Below, piece after piece: positions 52,840-62,400 of a DNA stretch of 64,000 bases. The stretch lies in NCBI GenBank assembly GCA_023384575.1, contig JAHDVP010000002.1:234693-298692 (forward strand), written 5' to 3'. The notes beneath the pieces were generated by a model, which saw only the letters and a list, made by a program, of their open reading frames with translations, did not search any database and was not told the origin of the DNA. How positions within the stretch are numbered: position 1 is the stretch's first letter; each line of letters starts with the position of its first letter. The stretch is from Acidobacteriota bacterium (GTDB taxonomy: Bacteria; Acidobacteriota; Vicinamibacteria; Vicinamibacterales; JAFNAJ01). A program made the translations under genes and the position numbers.

Positions 52840-55082
52840 GGCGTACTCCCCGCCGCGTCGCCCAGGATCCAGCCGAGCAGGCCGGCGGGCGACCGCCGCC
52901 ACTGGCGGACCGCGGCACGCGAGGGCGGGTCGTCGAAGCCGTCGAGCGCCGCCGCCATCCGGCGCGACACTTGCCGGGCCAGCGTTCGCCACATCCCGCC
53001 ACGCGCGGCCAGGGCCGTCGCGAGCGCGCGCCGGGCAGCGGGCGACCCCTCGCGGGCCAACCACAACGCGGCCTCGCGCTGAGCCCGGTCGTTCGCCTCT
53101 GCCGTCGGCTGACACAGCAGGTGCCCCCCCACCCGCGCCACGACGCCCGGCTCACGGGCCTGTGCCTCGGTCAGCGCCAGGACCACGACTCGCGCGTCGG
53201 GGTCGTCGACGGCGCGCATGGCCAGCCGTTCGAACCGTCCCGCCGTGGTCTGGCCCCGGAACGCGATGCGATACGCCTGCAGCCGGACGGAGGCGTCTTC
53301 GTCGGTGACGAACAGCTCGGCCAGGGCCGGCGCCTCGGCCATGTCCTCGTGGCCGAGCAACGCGACCAGCGCGGGGCCGGGCAGTCGCGACGACGACCGC
53401 GCCCGGCGCAGGACGTTGGCCAACACCCGCGGGTCGACGTGAACGAGCAGGCCGACCAGGCGTCGCCTGACGGCCGGCGCCGCCGCCACGGCAAGGCGGT
53501 CGACGGCGCGGGCCGCGGCTTCGGCACCGCCGGCCCGAATCAGGTCGCCGAGATGCACCGACGTCCGTCGAGCCGGATCCAGAGCGGCGTCGAGCACTTG
53601 ATCGACCACGTCTCCCCGCTGGAGCAGCGCAAGCGCCTCGTGCGCCAGGGCCCGGACTTCGGGCGGCCGCTGGTCGCCGTCGACGGCCACCGCCGCCAGC
53701 GCGCCGAGGTAGTCGAGATCGCCCGAGGCGAGCGCCGAGGCGGCGGCATCGATCGCCCGCCGCATCAGGGCCGCCGCGTCAGGAGCGTCGGCGTCGTGCG
53801 CGAGCAGGGTCAACGCGATGCGCGACGTGCCGAACACGAGGTCGTCGGCCCGCGTCGGCTTCAGGAAACGACCCTCGTCAATCGCGACCGGTGCCGGCGC
53901 GTGGCCGAGCGTACCGAGGTCCGCCCGATAGTCGTCGCTGACCGTCCCGTCGGTTGGCGATGCCGCCAGTAACTCCGTCAGTGTCTCCTGGAGCTGCTCG
54001 ACGTCGTCGAGGACCGACGCCGGCAGGCCGGCCCGCGTGAGCGTCCGGGTCAGCGCTCCCTCCAGTTCGGGATGGTGCCGAGCGACACCGCCCAGGCGAG
54101 TGAGCAGCCCGACGAAGCTGGCGGACGCACCGCCCGACCCGATCTCGAGGTGCTCGAGCATCTCGAGCACCAGCGCGCTCGGCAGTTCGTCGACGAGCTC
54201 CGCGAGCAACTGGACCTTCTCGGGCTTGTCGTGAGGCACCACCCGGAGGAGCTGGCCACGGAGTTCGGGCGCCAGCTCGGTCACGAGCGCTCCGAGGCGC
54301 CGCCGCACGACAACGCGGGCCGATTCGTCGAGCCGGGCGAGTCGACCGCCGAGGGAGAACAGCCGGTCGGTCACTTGCGACAGGCCGGTGCCCTCGCTCG
54401 CGACGAGGCGCCCCCGGATCGACTGGGCGAGCGCCTGGGGGTCGTCGAGCAGGTGCTCGAGGTCGGGCTCGCCGCCCTCCTGAGCCCCGGCTCTGCCCGT
54501 CCACCACTCGCCCGCGAGGTCTGAGACGGCATCGCGCCAGACGAGCAGGGCGTCGTGGGCGACGGTCCCGGCGCGCCGGCGCTCGGTGAAACGGGCCCGG
54601 CTGTAGTCGCGCCAGGAGATCTCGACGCCGTCGATGGCCGGGGCGTTGGCGTCATCGCTCGGTGGGCTCGCCAGCCAGCTGACGAGCGTGGCGGCCTCCT
54701 CGGGACCGAGGGGCTGGTCGACGGCAAGCGATGCGACACCCCGCGCGGCGAGCCGGCTCGACAGCCACGGCACGCGGTGCGCCTGCGGCGACCGTCCGCG
54801 GAGCACGAACACCAGTTCGTGCCGCGAGACGTGCAGGATCACCGGACCGTCGGCGTCGATGAGGCGGGCCAGGCCTTCGACCACGGGCTTGACGGCCTGC
54901 GCGACCAGTGGATGTCCGGCCGGGTAGATGGTGGCGCGCTGCACCGCCCGGTTGAGGCGGGTGAGCCACTGAATCTCGAGACCGGACGGCGCCACTGCCG
55001 CCCCGTCGGCCGGCTTCCCGGCCTCGGCGGACTCCCCCGGGTGCCCCGGGGCCACGTCGAACGACACACCCGTCGCTCCCAT
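52836..55082 (-). CDS. HEAT-repeat protein sharing the YPxxHP module
   Basis: A 748-residue cytoplasmic protein. Residues about 38-135 match the N-terminal module of the coupled HD-GYP protein: YPAGHP (53-58) against YPREHP, followed by a VV helix, a beta pair (VILHVSRHELVFVLRG), an RG helix end (RLAARGVASLAVDQPLG) and an LxxWLA helix. The rest (about 200-700) is a helical solenoid with repeats such as ALAHEALALLQRG, VRRRLVGLLVHVDPRVLANVL, VRLQAYRIAFRG and ALTEAQAREPGVVARVG. There is no catalytic motif. I think of it as a scaffold for the HD-GYP enzyme. It is divergent from the metallopeptidase at 55279. Confidence 0.8.
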   Translation of the reverse strand: MGATGVSFDVAPGHPGESAEAGKPADGAAVAPSGLEIQWLTRLNRAVQRATIYPAGHPLVAQAVKPVVEGLARLIDADGPVILHVSRHELVFVLRGRSPQAHRVPWLSSRLAARGVASLAVDQPLGPEEAATLVSWLASPPSDDANAPAIDGVEISWRDYSRARFTERRRAGTVAHDALLVWRDAVSDLAGEWWTGRAGAQEGGEPDLEHLLDDPQALAQSIRGRLVASEGTGLSQVTDRLFSLGGRLARLDESARVVVRRRLGALVTELAPELRGQLLRVVPHDKPEKVQLLAELVDELPSALVLEMLEHLEIGSGGASASFVGLLTRLGGVARHHPELEGALTRTLTRAGLPASVLDDVEQLQETLTELLAASPTDGTVSDDYRADLGTLGHAPAPVAIDEGRFLKPTRADDLVFGTSRIALTLLAHDADAPDAAALMRRAIDAAASALASGDLDYLGALAAVAVDGDQRPPEVRALAHEALALLQRGDVVDQVLDAALDPARRTSVHLGDLIRAGGAEAAARAVDRLAVAAAPAVRRRLVGLLVHVDPRVLANVLRRARSSSRLPGPALVALLGHEDMAEAPALAELFVTDEDASVRLQAYRIAFRGQTTAGRFERLAMRAVDDPDARVVVLALTEAQAREPGVVARVGGHLLCQPTAEANDRAQREAALWLAREGSPAARRALATALAARGGMWRTLARQVSRRMAAALDGFDDPPSRAAVRQWRRSPAGLLGWILGDAAGSTP

Positions 55083-55278
55083 GACGTCACCCGGGTAATC
55101 GACAGGCGCTGCCGGCGCTGCAATTCTCGCGCGGCGCCCTTACACTACTGGGGCGTCTGGACGGACCCGACATGCCGACCGACTGAGTCACGCGCTCCGA
55201 GTCGTCAAGACGTCCGCCCCCGCGGAGCGGGGGCCAACCCAGCAAAGGTGGCCAGGTCACCCTGACCCTGGAGGCGGC

Positions 55279-56337
55279 ATGGCGTCCGACGACCCGCTCC
55301 CCCCGGCGACTCTCGCAGGCGAGGCCCTGCCGGTCTGGGCCGACTGGCCCGACGAGCGGCTGCTCGACCTCCGGCTGTGCGACCTCAAGGTCACGATCGA
55401 GGGCAGCTGGCTCGAGCCGCGCCTCGCGCAGCTCGACGCGGAGCTCGCGGCTCGCGGCCTGACCTTCCGGCCCCACTTCTGGCTCTCCGACGAGTGGTTC
55501 ACGCCCGACGGCATGACGGGCATCGCGATTCCGTTCTACCTCGCGCACCCGCGGCTGATGAAGCTCGAGGAGAGCCAGATGCTCGAGGTCGAGGGCGGGA
55601 CGCACGAGTGGTGCATGAAAATCCTGCGCCACGAGGCCGGTCATGCCTTCGACAACGCGTATTGCCTGCAGCGGCGGCGCAAGCGGCAGAAGCTGTTCGG
55701 CCTGTCGTCGGAGCCGTACCCGGAGTTCTACACGCCGCGCCCGTACAGCAAGAGCTACGTGCTGCACCTCGATGCGTGGTACGCGCAGAGCCACCCGGCC
55801 GAGGACTTCGCCGAGACGTTTGCCGTGTGGCTCACACCCGACGCGCAATGGAAGACGCGGTATGCTGACTGGCCGGCATTGCGGAAGCTCGAGTACATGG
55901 ACGAGCTGATGGCCTCGATTGCGGGGCAGGCGCCGCTCGTGCCCAGGCGCGAGCAGCTCGAGCCGATTGCGCACCTGCGTCAGACGTTGCGCACGCACTA
56001 CCGGCAGAAGCGCGCGAAGTACGGCGTCAACCGCCCCAACTTCTACGACCGCGACCTGCGGCGTCTCTTCACCGACGCCCCCGAGGCCGCCGGCCACATG
56101 ACCGCGGCCCGGTTCCTGTCGCGCTCGCGCCGCGAAGTGCGGCGCCACGTGGCTCGCTGGAGTGGCATTCACCAGTACACCGTCGACCAGGTGTTCGAGG
56201 ACATGATCGCCCGCTGCAAACAGCTCAAGCTCCGGCTCGTCAAGTCCGAGGACCAGACGCGCCTCGATTTCACCGTGCTCCTCACCGTGCAGACCATGAA
56301 CTACCTCCACAGCGGCCGCCACCGGATGGCGCTATGA
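55279..56337 (+). CDS. Putative zinc metallopeptidase (HEAGH, Peptidase_Mx-like)
   Basis: A 352-residue cytoplasmic protein. ATG at 55279 with GGAGG four bases upstream. HEAGH at 118-122 in ILRHEAGHAFDNAYCL is a zincin motif and Glu in AEDFAETFAVWL (about 176) is a likely third zinc ligand. GMTGIAIPFYLAHPRLMKLE and LHLDAWYAQSHPAEDFAETF are hallmarks of the DUF-type putative zinc-binding metallopeptidases (Peptidase_Mx). No signal peptide. The gene overlaps the ATP-grasp gene in ATGA (56334-56337), and the two are often found together in other genomes, in my recollection. Substrate unknown. Confidence 0.82.
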   Translation: MASDDPLPPATLAGEALPVWADWPDERLLDLRLCDLKVTIEGSWLEPRLAQLDAELAARGLTFRPHFWLSDEWFTPDGMTGIAIPFYLAHPRLMKLEESQMLEVEGGTHEWCMKILRHEAGHAFDNAYCLQRRRKRQKLFGLSSEPYPEFYTPRPYSKSYVLHLDAWYAQSHPAEDFAETFAVWLTPDAQWKTRYADWPALRKLEYMDELMASIAGQAPLVPRREQLEPIAHLRQTLRTHYRQKRAKYGVNRPNFYDRDLRRLFTDAPEAAGHMTAARFLSRSRREVRRHVARWSGIHQYTVDQVFEDMIARCKQLKLRLVKSEDQTRLDFTVLLTVQTMNYLHSGRHRMAL

Positions 56338-57353
56338 AGCCTCTGCGCGTGCTCGCGCTCATGCACCACAACCTCGTCCCGCCCGACGACGTGTCGGGCT
56401 ACGACGTGACCAGCGTCGACTGGAAGATGGAGTTCGACGTCGCCGAAACGCTGCGCACGATGGGGCACGACGTGCGGCAGCTCGGCGTCGAGGACGACCT
56501 GGGCGTCGTCCGGAAGTCGGTCGCCGACTGGCAGCCGCACATCGTCTTCAACCTGCTCGAGTCGTTCCACGGCGTCGGCGTCTTCGACCAGAACGTGGTG
56601 AGCTTCCTCGAGCTGCTCCGCGTGCCCTACACGGGCTGCAATCCGCGCGGGCTGATGCTCTCGCGCGACAAGGCGCTCTCGAAGACGCTGCTCGCGTACC
56701 ACCGCATCCCCGTGCCCGAGTTCCTGGTGGTGCGGATGGGACGCAAGGTGCGGCGGCCGAAGCGGCTCGAGTTCCCGCTCATCGTGAAGTCGCTGACGCA
56801 GGAGGCCTCGATCGGCATCTCGCGCGCGTCGGTCGTGGAAGACGACGAGAAGCTCGTCGAGCGCGTGCGTTTCATCCACGAGAGCATCGGCACCGACGCG
56901 ATCGTCGAGCGGTATGTCGACGGGCGCGAGGTCTACGTCGGCCTGCTCGGCAACCAGCGGCTGCAGGTGTTTCCCGTGTGGGAGCTCCGCTTCGATCGCA
57001 TGCCCGAGGACGGCCGCCTGATCATGACCGACCGCGCGAAGTGGAATGCGAAGTACCAGAAGAAGTACGGCATCATGACCGGCCCGGCCGACCTCGACGA
57101 CGCGCACCGGGCGCAGATCCAGCGGCTGGCGAAGCGCGTGTTCCGGACGCTCGATCTGAGCGGCTATGCGCGGCTCGACCTGCGGCTCGACGCGCAGGGG
57201 CGCGTCTACGTGCTCGAGGCGAACCCGAACCCGCAGCTGGCGTACGGGGAGGACTTCGCCGAGTCGGCCGAGCACGGCGGGCTGTCGTACGAGGCGCTGC
57301 TGCAGAAGATCCTGAACTGCGGGCTCACGTGGCGCCCGGATCGGCTGGGATGA
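56334..57353 (+). CDS. ATP-grasp ligase related to D-alanine-D-alanine ligase
   Basis: A 339-residue enzyme of the ATP-grasp superfamily that would join a carboxylate to an amine with ATP. PYTGCNPRGLMLSRDKALSKTLL is the start of the ATP-grasp; PLIVKSLTQEASIGISRASVV is the glycine-rich loop, YVDGREVYVGLLGNQ the next strand pair, and RLDLRLDAQGRVYVLEANPNP the metal- and phosphate-binding end. The N-terminal domain (VLALMHHNLVPPDDV) differs from Ddl, and the acceptor is unlikely to be D-alanine. A long-lived idea is peptide tailing, paired with the metallopeptidase as a removal activity. That is inference from position. Confidence 0.85.
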   Translation: MKPLRVLALMHHNLVPPDDVSGYDVTSVDWKMEFDVAETLRTMGHDVRQLGVEDDLGVVRKSVADWQPHIVFNLLESFHGVGVFDQNVVSFLELLRVPYTGCNPRGLMLSRDKALSKTLLAYHRIPVPEFLVVRMGRKVRRPKRLEFPLIVKSLTQEASIGISRASVVEDDEKLVERVRFIHESIGTDAIVERYVDGREVYVGLLGNQRLQVFPVWELRFDRMPEDGRLIMTDRAKWNAKYQKKYGIMTGPADLDDAHRAQIQRLAKRVFRTLDLSGYARLDLRLDAQGRVYVLEANPNPQLAYGEDFAESAEHGGLSYEALLQKILNCGLTWRPDRLG

Positions 57354-57357
57354 CGAC

Positions 57358-57431
57358 CGCGAGGGGCTGACCGCCTTCGCTGAAGCTACGGCGGTTCGCC
57401 GAAGCCTTGGCGAAGGCGAAAGCCCCTCGCG
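57358..57431 (+). terminator. Nested hairpin after the ATP-grasp gene
   Basis: CGCGAGGGGCT (57358-57368) pairs with AGCCCCTCGCG (57421-57431), and CCTTCGC with GCGAAGG inside. It begins four bases after the ATP-grasp stop. No T-run follows, so it may be a Rho-independent terminator of the GC-rich type or a repeat. The words GAAGC and CGCCGAAGCC inside are common in intergenic repeats. Confidence 0.45.
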
Positions 57432-57455
57432 CTACGACCGTCGATCGTCCGTAGC

Positions 57456-57475
57456 GCCGGGGCGTCAGCCCCGGC
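57456..57475. terminator. Tetraloop hairpin between convergent genes
   Basis: GCCGGGGC (57456-57463) and GCCCCGGC (57468-57475) form an eight-pair stem with loop GTCA, directly before the end of the convergent chemoreceptor gene (57483). Confidence 0.45.
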
Positions 57476-57482
57476 GGAGGCC

Positions 57483-59009
57483 TCACGCGGCGTCGCGGTG
57501 CCCCTCCCCCCGCCCGGCCCGTCCCCCGACCACCGCCAGCGGGCCCGGGTGGACGGCCGAATCCGTGCGCCAGGTTTCGTCGCGCCCCACGATCTGCTCG
57601 AGCCGCGTGACGAGAGCGCGCGACGTCTCGGCCTGGGCGCTCAACTCTTCTGCCGCGGCCGCCTGCTCCTCCGCCGTCGCGGCCGTCGTCTGCGTCACCC
57701 GCTCCATCTCACTCATTGCCTGGCGCACGCCAGCGATGCCTTGTGACTGCTGCCGGCTGGCGTCGCGTACCTCGGAGGCGATCCCGCGCACCTCGGCAAC
57801 CGACTGCACGACGCCGGCCACGGCCTCGGCCACCTCGTTCACCTCTCGGGCGCCCTGGTCGGCGCTCGCCGACGAGGCGTCGATGAGCGACGCGGTGTCG
57901 CGCGCCGCGTCGGCGGCGCGCTGCGCAAGGTGGCGTACTTCGTCGGCGACCACGGCGAAGCCCATGCCCGCCTCGCCCGCCCGTGCCGCCTCGACGGCGG
58001 CGTTGAGCGCCAGGATGTTCGTCTGGAACGCGATCTCGTCGATGGCCTTGATGATCTTCGACACGCGCCCGCTCGATTCGCGGATCTCGCCCATCGACGC
58101 CACCATCCGTTCCAGGCGTCGTGAGGCCTCGGCCGCCTGACCGTCCATCGCGGCCATGAGGTCGGCCACGCGCTCGGCGTGCTCCGTGTTGCGCGTGGTC
58201 ATCGAGGCGAGCTCTTCGATCGAGGCCGACGACTCCTGGAGGGACGCCGCCTGTTCCGTCGCCCCCTGCGACAGCGACTGCGCCGAGCCCGACACCTGCG
58301 CGGCCGCCTCGCCGACCTGACCCGCCCCCTCCGACAACCGGCTCGCCATGCGCTTGAGCTGACGGAGCGCGCCTCGCATCATGAAGGCGACCACGAGCAC
58401 GACCGGCGCGCCGACGAGCGCCACGAGGCCGAGTGCCCACAGGGCGATCAGGTACGTCCGGTGCGCCCCCGCCTGTTCGTCGGCGGCGGCTGTCTCGGCC
58501 GTGGCCCGGAGCGTCGCGAAGGCCGCCTGGGCGGCCTCGCGAATCGGCTGCCCCCGCGTGTCCGACAGGTCGTAGGCGGCCGCGGCGTCGCCCGCCTCGA
58601 GCTGGCCGGACACCTCCTTGTGCAACGCCCGCCACCGGTCGACCACCTGGGCGACGGAGGCGACCTGCGTGGCCGCGCGCGCATCGGCCTGCTCGGACAG
58701 ACGGGAGAGCCCGGCCGTCAGTGCGGCGTCGTTGTCGCGGTTTCGCGGCACCCACCGCTGGTACAGCGCGTCGTCTGCGACAACGACGGCGACAATCTGC
58801 GAGCTTTCGCCGAGATACAGCTCGTTGAGGAGCGCCTCGGCCGACCGGGCCTCGGCGGCGAAGCGGGCGCTCTGCTGCAGTCTACCGGCGGCACCGTCGA
58901 GCCGGGCCAGGCTGCCGATGGCGATGAGCGTGCCGGTCGTCATGACGCCAGCAAGCAGAAGGCCGCTCACGAGCAGCTTGCGGCCGAGGTTCCAGGTGGC
59001 GACGGACAT
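57483..59009 (-). CDS. Methyl-accepting chemotaxis protein
   Basis: A 508-residue receptor. Helices at about 10-32 and 190-212 hold a four-helix-bundle periplasmic sensor of about 150 residues ([25 protein letters not shown]). No HAMP is obvious; the cytoplasmic part is the MCP signal domain with the hairpin tip [20 protein letters not shown] and [19 protein letters not shown] (about 370-410). The ATG at 59009 has GGGAG upstream. No cheA, cheW or other che gene is nearby, so it works with a distant array. The C-terminus has a basic, unstructured tail ([13 protein letters not shown]) with no NWETF pentapeptide. Confidence 0.92.
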   Translation of the reverse strand: MSVATWNLGRKLLVSGLLLAGVMTTGTLIAIGSLARLDGAAGRLQQSARFAAEARSAEALLNELYLGESSQIVAVVVADDALYQRWVPRNRDNDAALTAGLSRLSEQADARAATQVASVAQVVDRWRALHKEVSGQLEAGDAAAAYDLSDTRGQPIREAAQAAFATLRATAETAAADEQAGAHRTYLIALWALGLVALVGAPVVLVVAFMMRGALRQLKRMASRLSEGAGQVGEAAAQVSGSAQSLSQGATEQAASLQESSASIEELASMTTRNTEHAERVADLMAAMDGQAAEASRRLERMVASMGEIRESSGRVSKIIKAIDEIAFQTNILALNAAVEAARAGEAGMGFAVVADEVRHLAQRAADAARDTASLIDASSASADQGAREVNEVAEAVAGVVQSVAEVRGIASEVRDASRQQSQGIAGVRQAMSEMERVTQTTAATAEEQAAAAEELSAQAETSRALVTRLEQIVGRDETWRTDSAVHPGPLAVVGGRAGRGEGHRDAA

Positions 59010-59433
59010 GAGCGTGACTCCCGGGGGGGCTGGCTGGCAGGCCGCTGTGCCCCGGGGGTGCGCTGGAACCGCACAGGGCCGGGCGCGCGGCAGCCGCAGC
59101 CGTCCAGGTAATCGGCAGAGCTTCGGGGCGCTGCAGCGGGGCGTGCAGGCGCGGCGGCCGGCGGCGGGAGGTCGCGGTGTGCGGGTTTGTGACGAACGCT
59201 CAGCGGGGCTGAGCGCTTTCAGCTTGACAACATGCGGCAATTTGGCTCACTTTTGTGGCGATCTCGCCACGTTGGATGGCCCGTTCGTCACTCGAGGAGT
59301 TGCCGGCCGCTGGCGAGGCCGGGAATGGTGCCAGCCGGGCGAAGTCCCCAACCCGAGCCACACCCGCGGCCCGGTGCCCCAAGCCCTGGCGGGCGCGCGC
59401 TCTTATGTGATGTCGAGGAGGAGGTGGATGGTG
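59010..59433. other. Divergent intergenic region between chemoreceptor and TonB receptor 2
   Basis: This 424-bp gap holds no coding frame I can support. A TTGACA hexamer is at 59224-59229 on the plus strand, but no matching -10 appears 16-18 bases on (TCACTT is weak). AGGAGGAGG at 59416-59424 is the ribosome site for the receptor. The rest is unremarkable GC-rich DNA. Confidence 0.6.
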
Positions 59434-62400
59434 ATGAATCGTCTTCATGGCTGGAGGCAGGCCTGCGCGCTGGCTCTGGTCTCGTTCCTGTTCCTGCCCA
59501 CGACGGCCGCTGCGCAAGGTGGAACGTCGGGTCTCGTGGGTACCGTCGCCGACCAGCAGGCCGCGGCGATTCCCGGCGCCATGGTCATCCTGACGAGCGC
59601 GGCCACCGGGGCCGTCCGCGAGACGGTGACCGGCCCAGCCGGGGGCTACCAGTTCCTGTCGCTCCCGCCCGGCACGTACACGCTGCGGGTGGAGCTCGAG
59701 GGCTTCCGGACCGTCCTCGCCGAGGGGCTGCAGCTCACGGTCGACACGACGCAGCGCCTCGACGTGAAGATGGAGATTGGCGGCATCGCCGAAACGGTGC
59801 AGGTCACGGCCGAAACGACCGTGGTCAACACCACCGACTCGAGCCTCGGGAACGTCATCGCGGGCACGCAGATCCGGGAACTGCCCCTCGAGGGCCGCAA
59901 CGTGGTCGGCCTGCTGAGTCTGCAGCCGGGCGTGGTCTATGTCCCGCCGACCGCGGTGACCGACGCGCGCTCGGGCGCCGTCAGCGGCGCGCGTGCCGAC
60001 CAGTCGAACGTCACGCTCGACGGCATCGACGTCAACGACAACCAGTTCCAGGATGCGTTCACGTCGGTGCTGCGCGTCACGCTCGACTCGGTCCAGGAGT
60101 TCCGCGTGACCACGAGCAACTACGGCGCCGATCAGGGCCGGTCGAGCGGCGCGCAGGTGTCGCTCGTCACGCGCGGCGGCACCAACGTGTACCAGGGCTC
60201 GGCCTACTGGGTGCACCGGAACACGGCCACCTCGTCAACGCCCTACTTCACCAAGCTCTCGCAGCTCGGCGCGGGCCAGGAGGCGGTGCCGCCCAAGCTG
60301 AACAAGCACATCTACGGCGGATCGTTCGGCGGCCCCGTCAAGCGCGACCGGCTGTTCTTCTTCGGCAACTTCGAGGGGCTGAAGGAGCTCAGCGAGTCGC
60401 CGGTCTACCGCGACGTGCCGTCGATGTCGCTTCGTGACGGCGTGCTGATTTACCAGTGCGCCAACCCGGCGCTGTGCCCGGGAGGGGCGGTGCAAGGATT
60501 CAGCAACACGCACCAGGTGCCGGCGGGTTTCTACGGCCTGACACCAGCGGAACTGGCTCGTATCGATCCGCTCAACATCGGACCGAGCCGGGCGGCGTCG
60601 CAGTACTGGAGCCAGTACCCCGTGCCGAACGATCCGGGCATCGACGGCCGGAACCGCGTCGGCTACCGGTTCAACTCGCCCATCGAGAACCTGTTCCGGA
60701 CCTACATCGGCCGCGCCGACTACCGCGCCACGAGCAACCAGTCGTTCTTCGGCCGCTTCAACTACCAGGACGACGAAATTGCCACCGCACCGCAGTTCCC
60801 CGGCCAGCCGCCCGCCACGACGCGGACCGTGAAGAACTGGGGCTTTGCGGTAGGACACGACTGGGTGCTCAGCCAGAACGCGGTGAACACGCTGCGCTAC
60901 GGCTACACGCTCATCGACAACGACGTGATCGGGCAGTTGAAGGGCAACTTCTCGCAGTTCCGCTTCCTCTCAAGCTTCGAGCCGACGACCTCGTCGAACG
61001 GGCGCGAGGTCGGCACTCACAACATCCTGAACGACTTCTCGTGGATCAAGGGCAGCCACACCATCAAGGCCGGCACGAACATCCGCTTCACGCGCAACAA
61101 CCGCTACACGAACGCGAACTCCTGGCACAGCGCGACCGCCAACGGCTCGTGGGTGTCGGGCGTCGGGCGCCGGTACATGCCCGGCGGCGCGTGCCCGGCG
61201 CCGGCCGACTGCAGCGGCCTGCCCGCGGTGGCCTCCGGCGGCCAGGGCGCGTACGGCGACTCGTTCATCGTCGTGATGGGGATCCTCTCTCAGGCGACCG
61301 CCCAGTACAACTACAACATCGACGGGTCGGTCATTACGCTCGGTGAGCCAACGACCCGTCTGTACGCGGCCGACGAGTACGAGTTCTACATCCAGGACTC
61401 GTGGAAGCTCGGCGAGAAGCTGACGGTGACCGGAGGGCTGCGCTACAGCCTGTTCTCGCCGCCGTACGAGGCCAACGGCGTGCAGGTCGCGCCGAACGTG
61501 AGTCTCGGCGAGTGGTTCAACGAGCGCGAGCGCAACATGCAGGCGGGCATCCCGTCGAACGCCAGTCCGCTCATCAGCATCGTGCCGTCGGGCCCGAAGA
61601 ACAACGGCCGGGGCTTCTACGAGTGGGACAAGAACAACTTCGCGCCGCGCGTGAGCTTCGCGTGGACGCCCACGCTGAAGGACGTGCTCCGCGGGGGCTA
61701 CTCCCTCGTCTACGACCGGATCGGGTCGGGTCTTGCCACGCAGTTCGACGCCGGCGGCTCCTTCGGATTGTCGTCCAACATCTCGAGCACCTTCGGCCAG
61801 CCGTACGAGCTGAACCCCGACGTCCGCTTCACCGCCGTCAACTCGATTCCGTTGAGCACGCTGCCCTCGGCACCGCCGGCTGGCTTCCCGGCCACACCGC
61901 CGGTGGGTGCCAACGAGATCACGAACAGCCTCGACGATACGATCGTGACGCCGTACTCGCATGTATTCAACCTGGTGTACGGCCGTGACATCGGGCGCAA
62001 CTTCGGCGTCGAGGTCGCGTACGTCGGCCGCCGCGGTCGCAACCAGCTCGTGCGGCGCGACCTCGCGATGCCGTTGAACCTCGTCGACCCGCGCTCGGGT
62101 GCCGACTACTTCACGGCGGCGCGCCAGATCATCGACGCGACGGCGAGCATCTCGCCGAACGCCCCGGCGTCGGCGTACACCGGCCTCGGCCCCGTGGCGT
62201 ACTGGGAGAACCTCTTCCCCGGCGCCGCCGGAGGGGGGCTCACCGCGACGCAGTCCATTGCTCAGCTCTTCAACGAGGTCCGGCCCGACTGGATCACGGC
62301 CCTCTGGTTGATGGACCAGTTGTGCTTCCCGGAGTGCAGCATCTACGGGCCCTACGCCTACTTTTCTGAGCAGTACGGCGCCCTCGCGGCGACGAGCACC

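Noticed and set aside
59224..59256. TTGACA as a promoter for TonB receptor 2
   Set aside because: No acceptable -10 hexamer 16-18 bases downstream, so I did not call a promoter.
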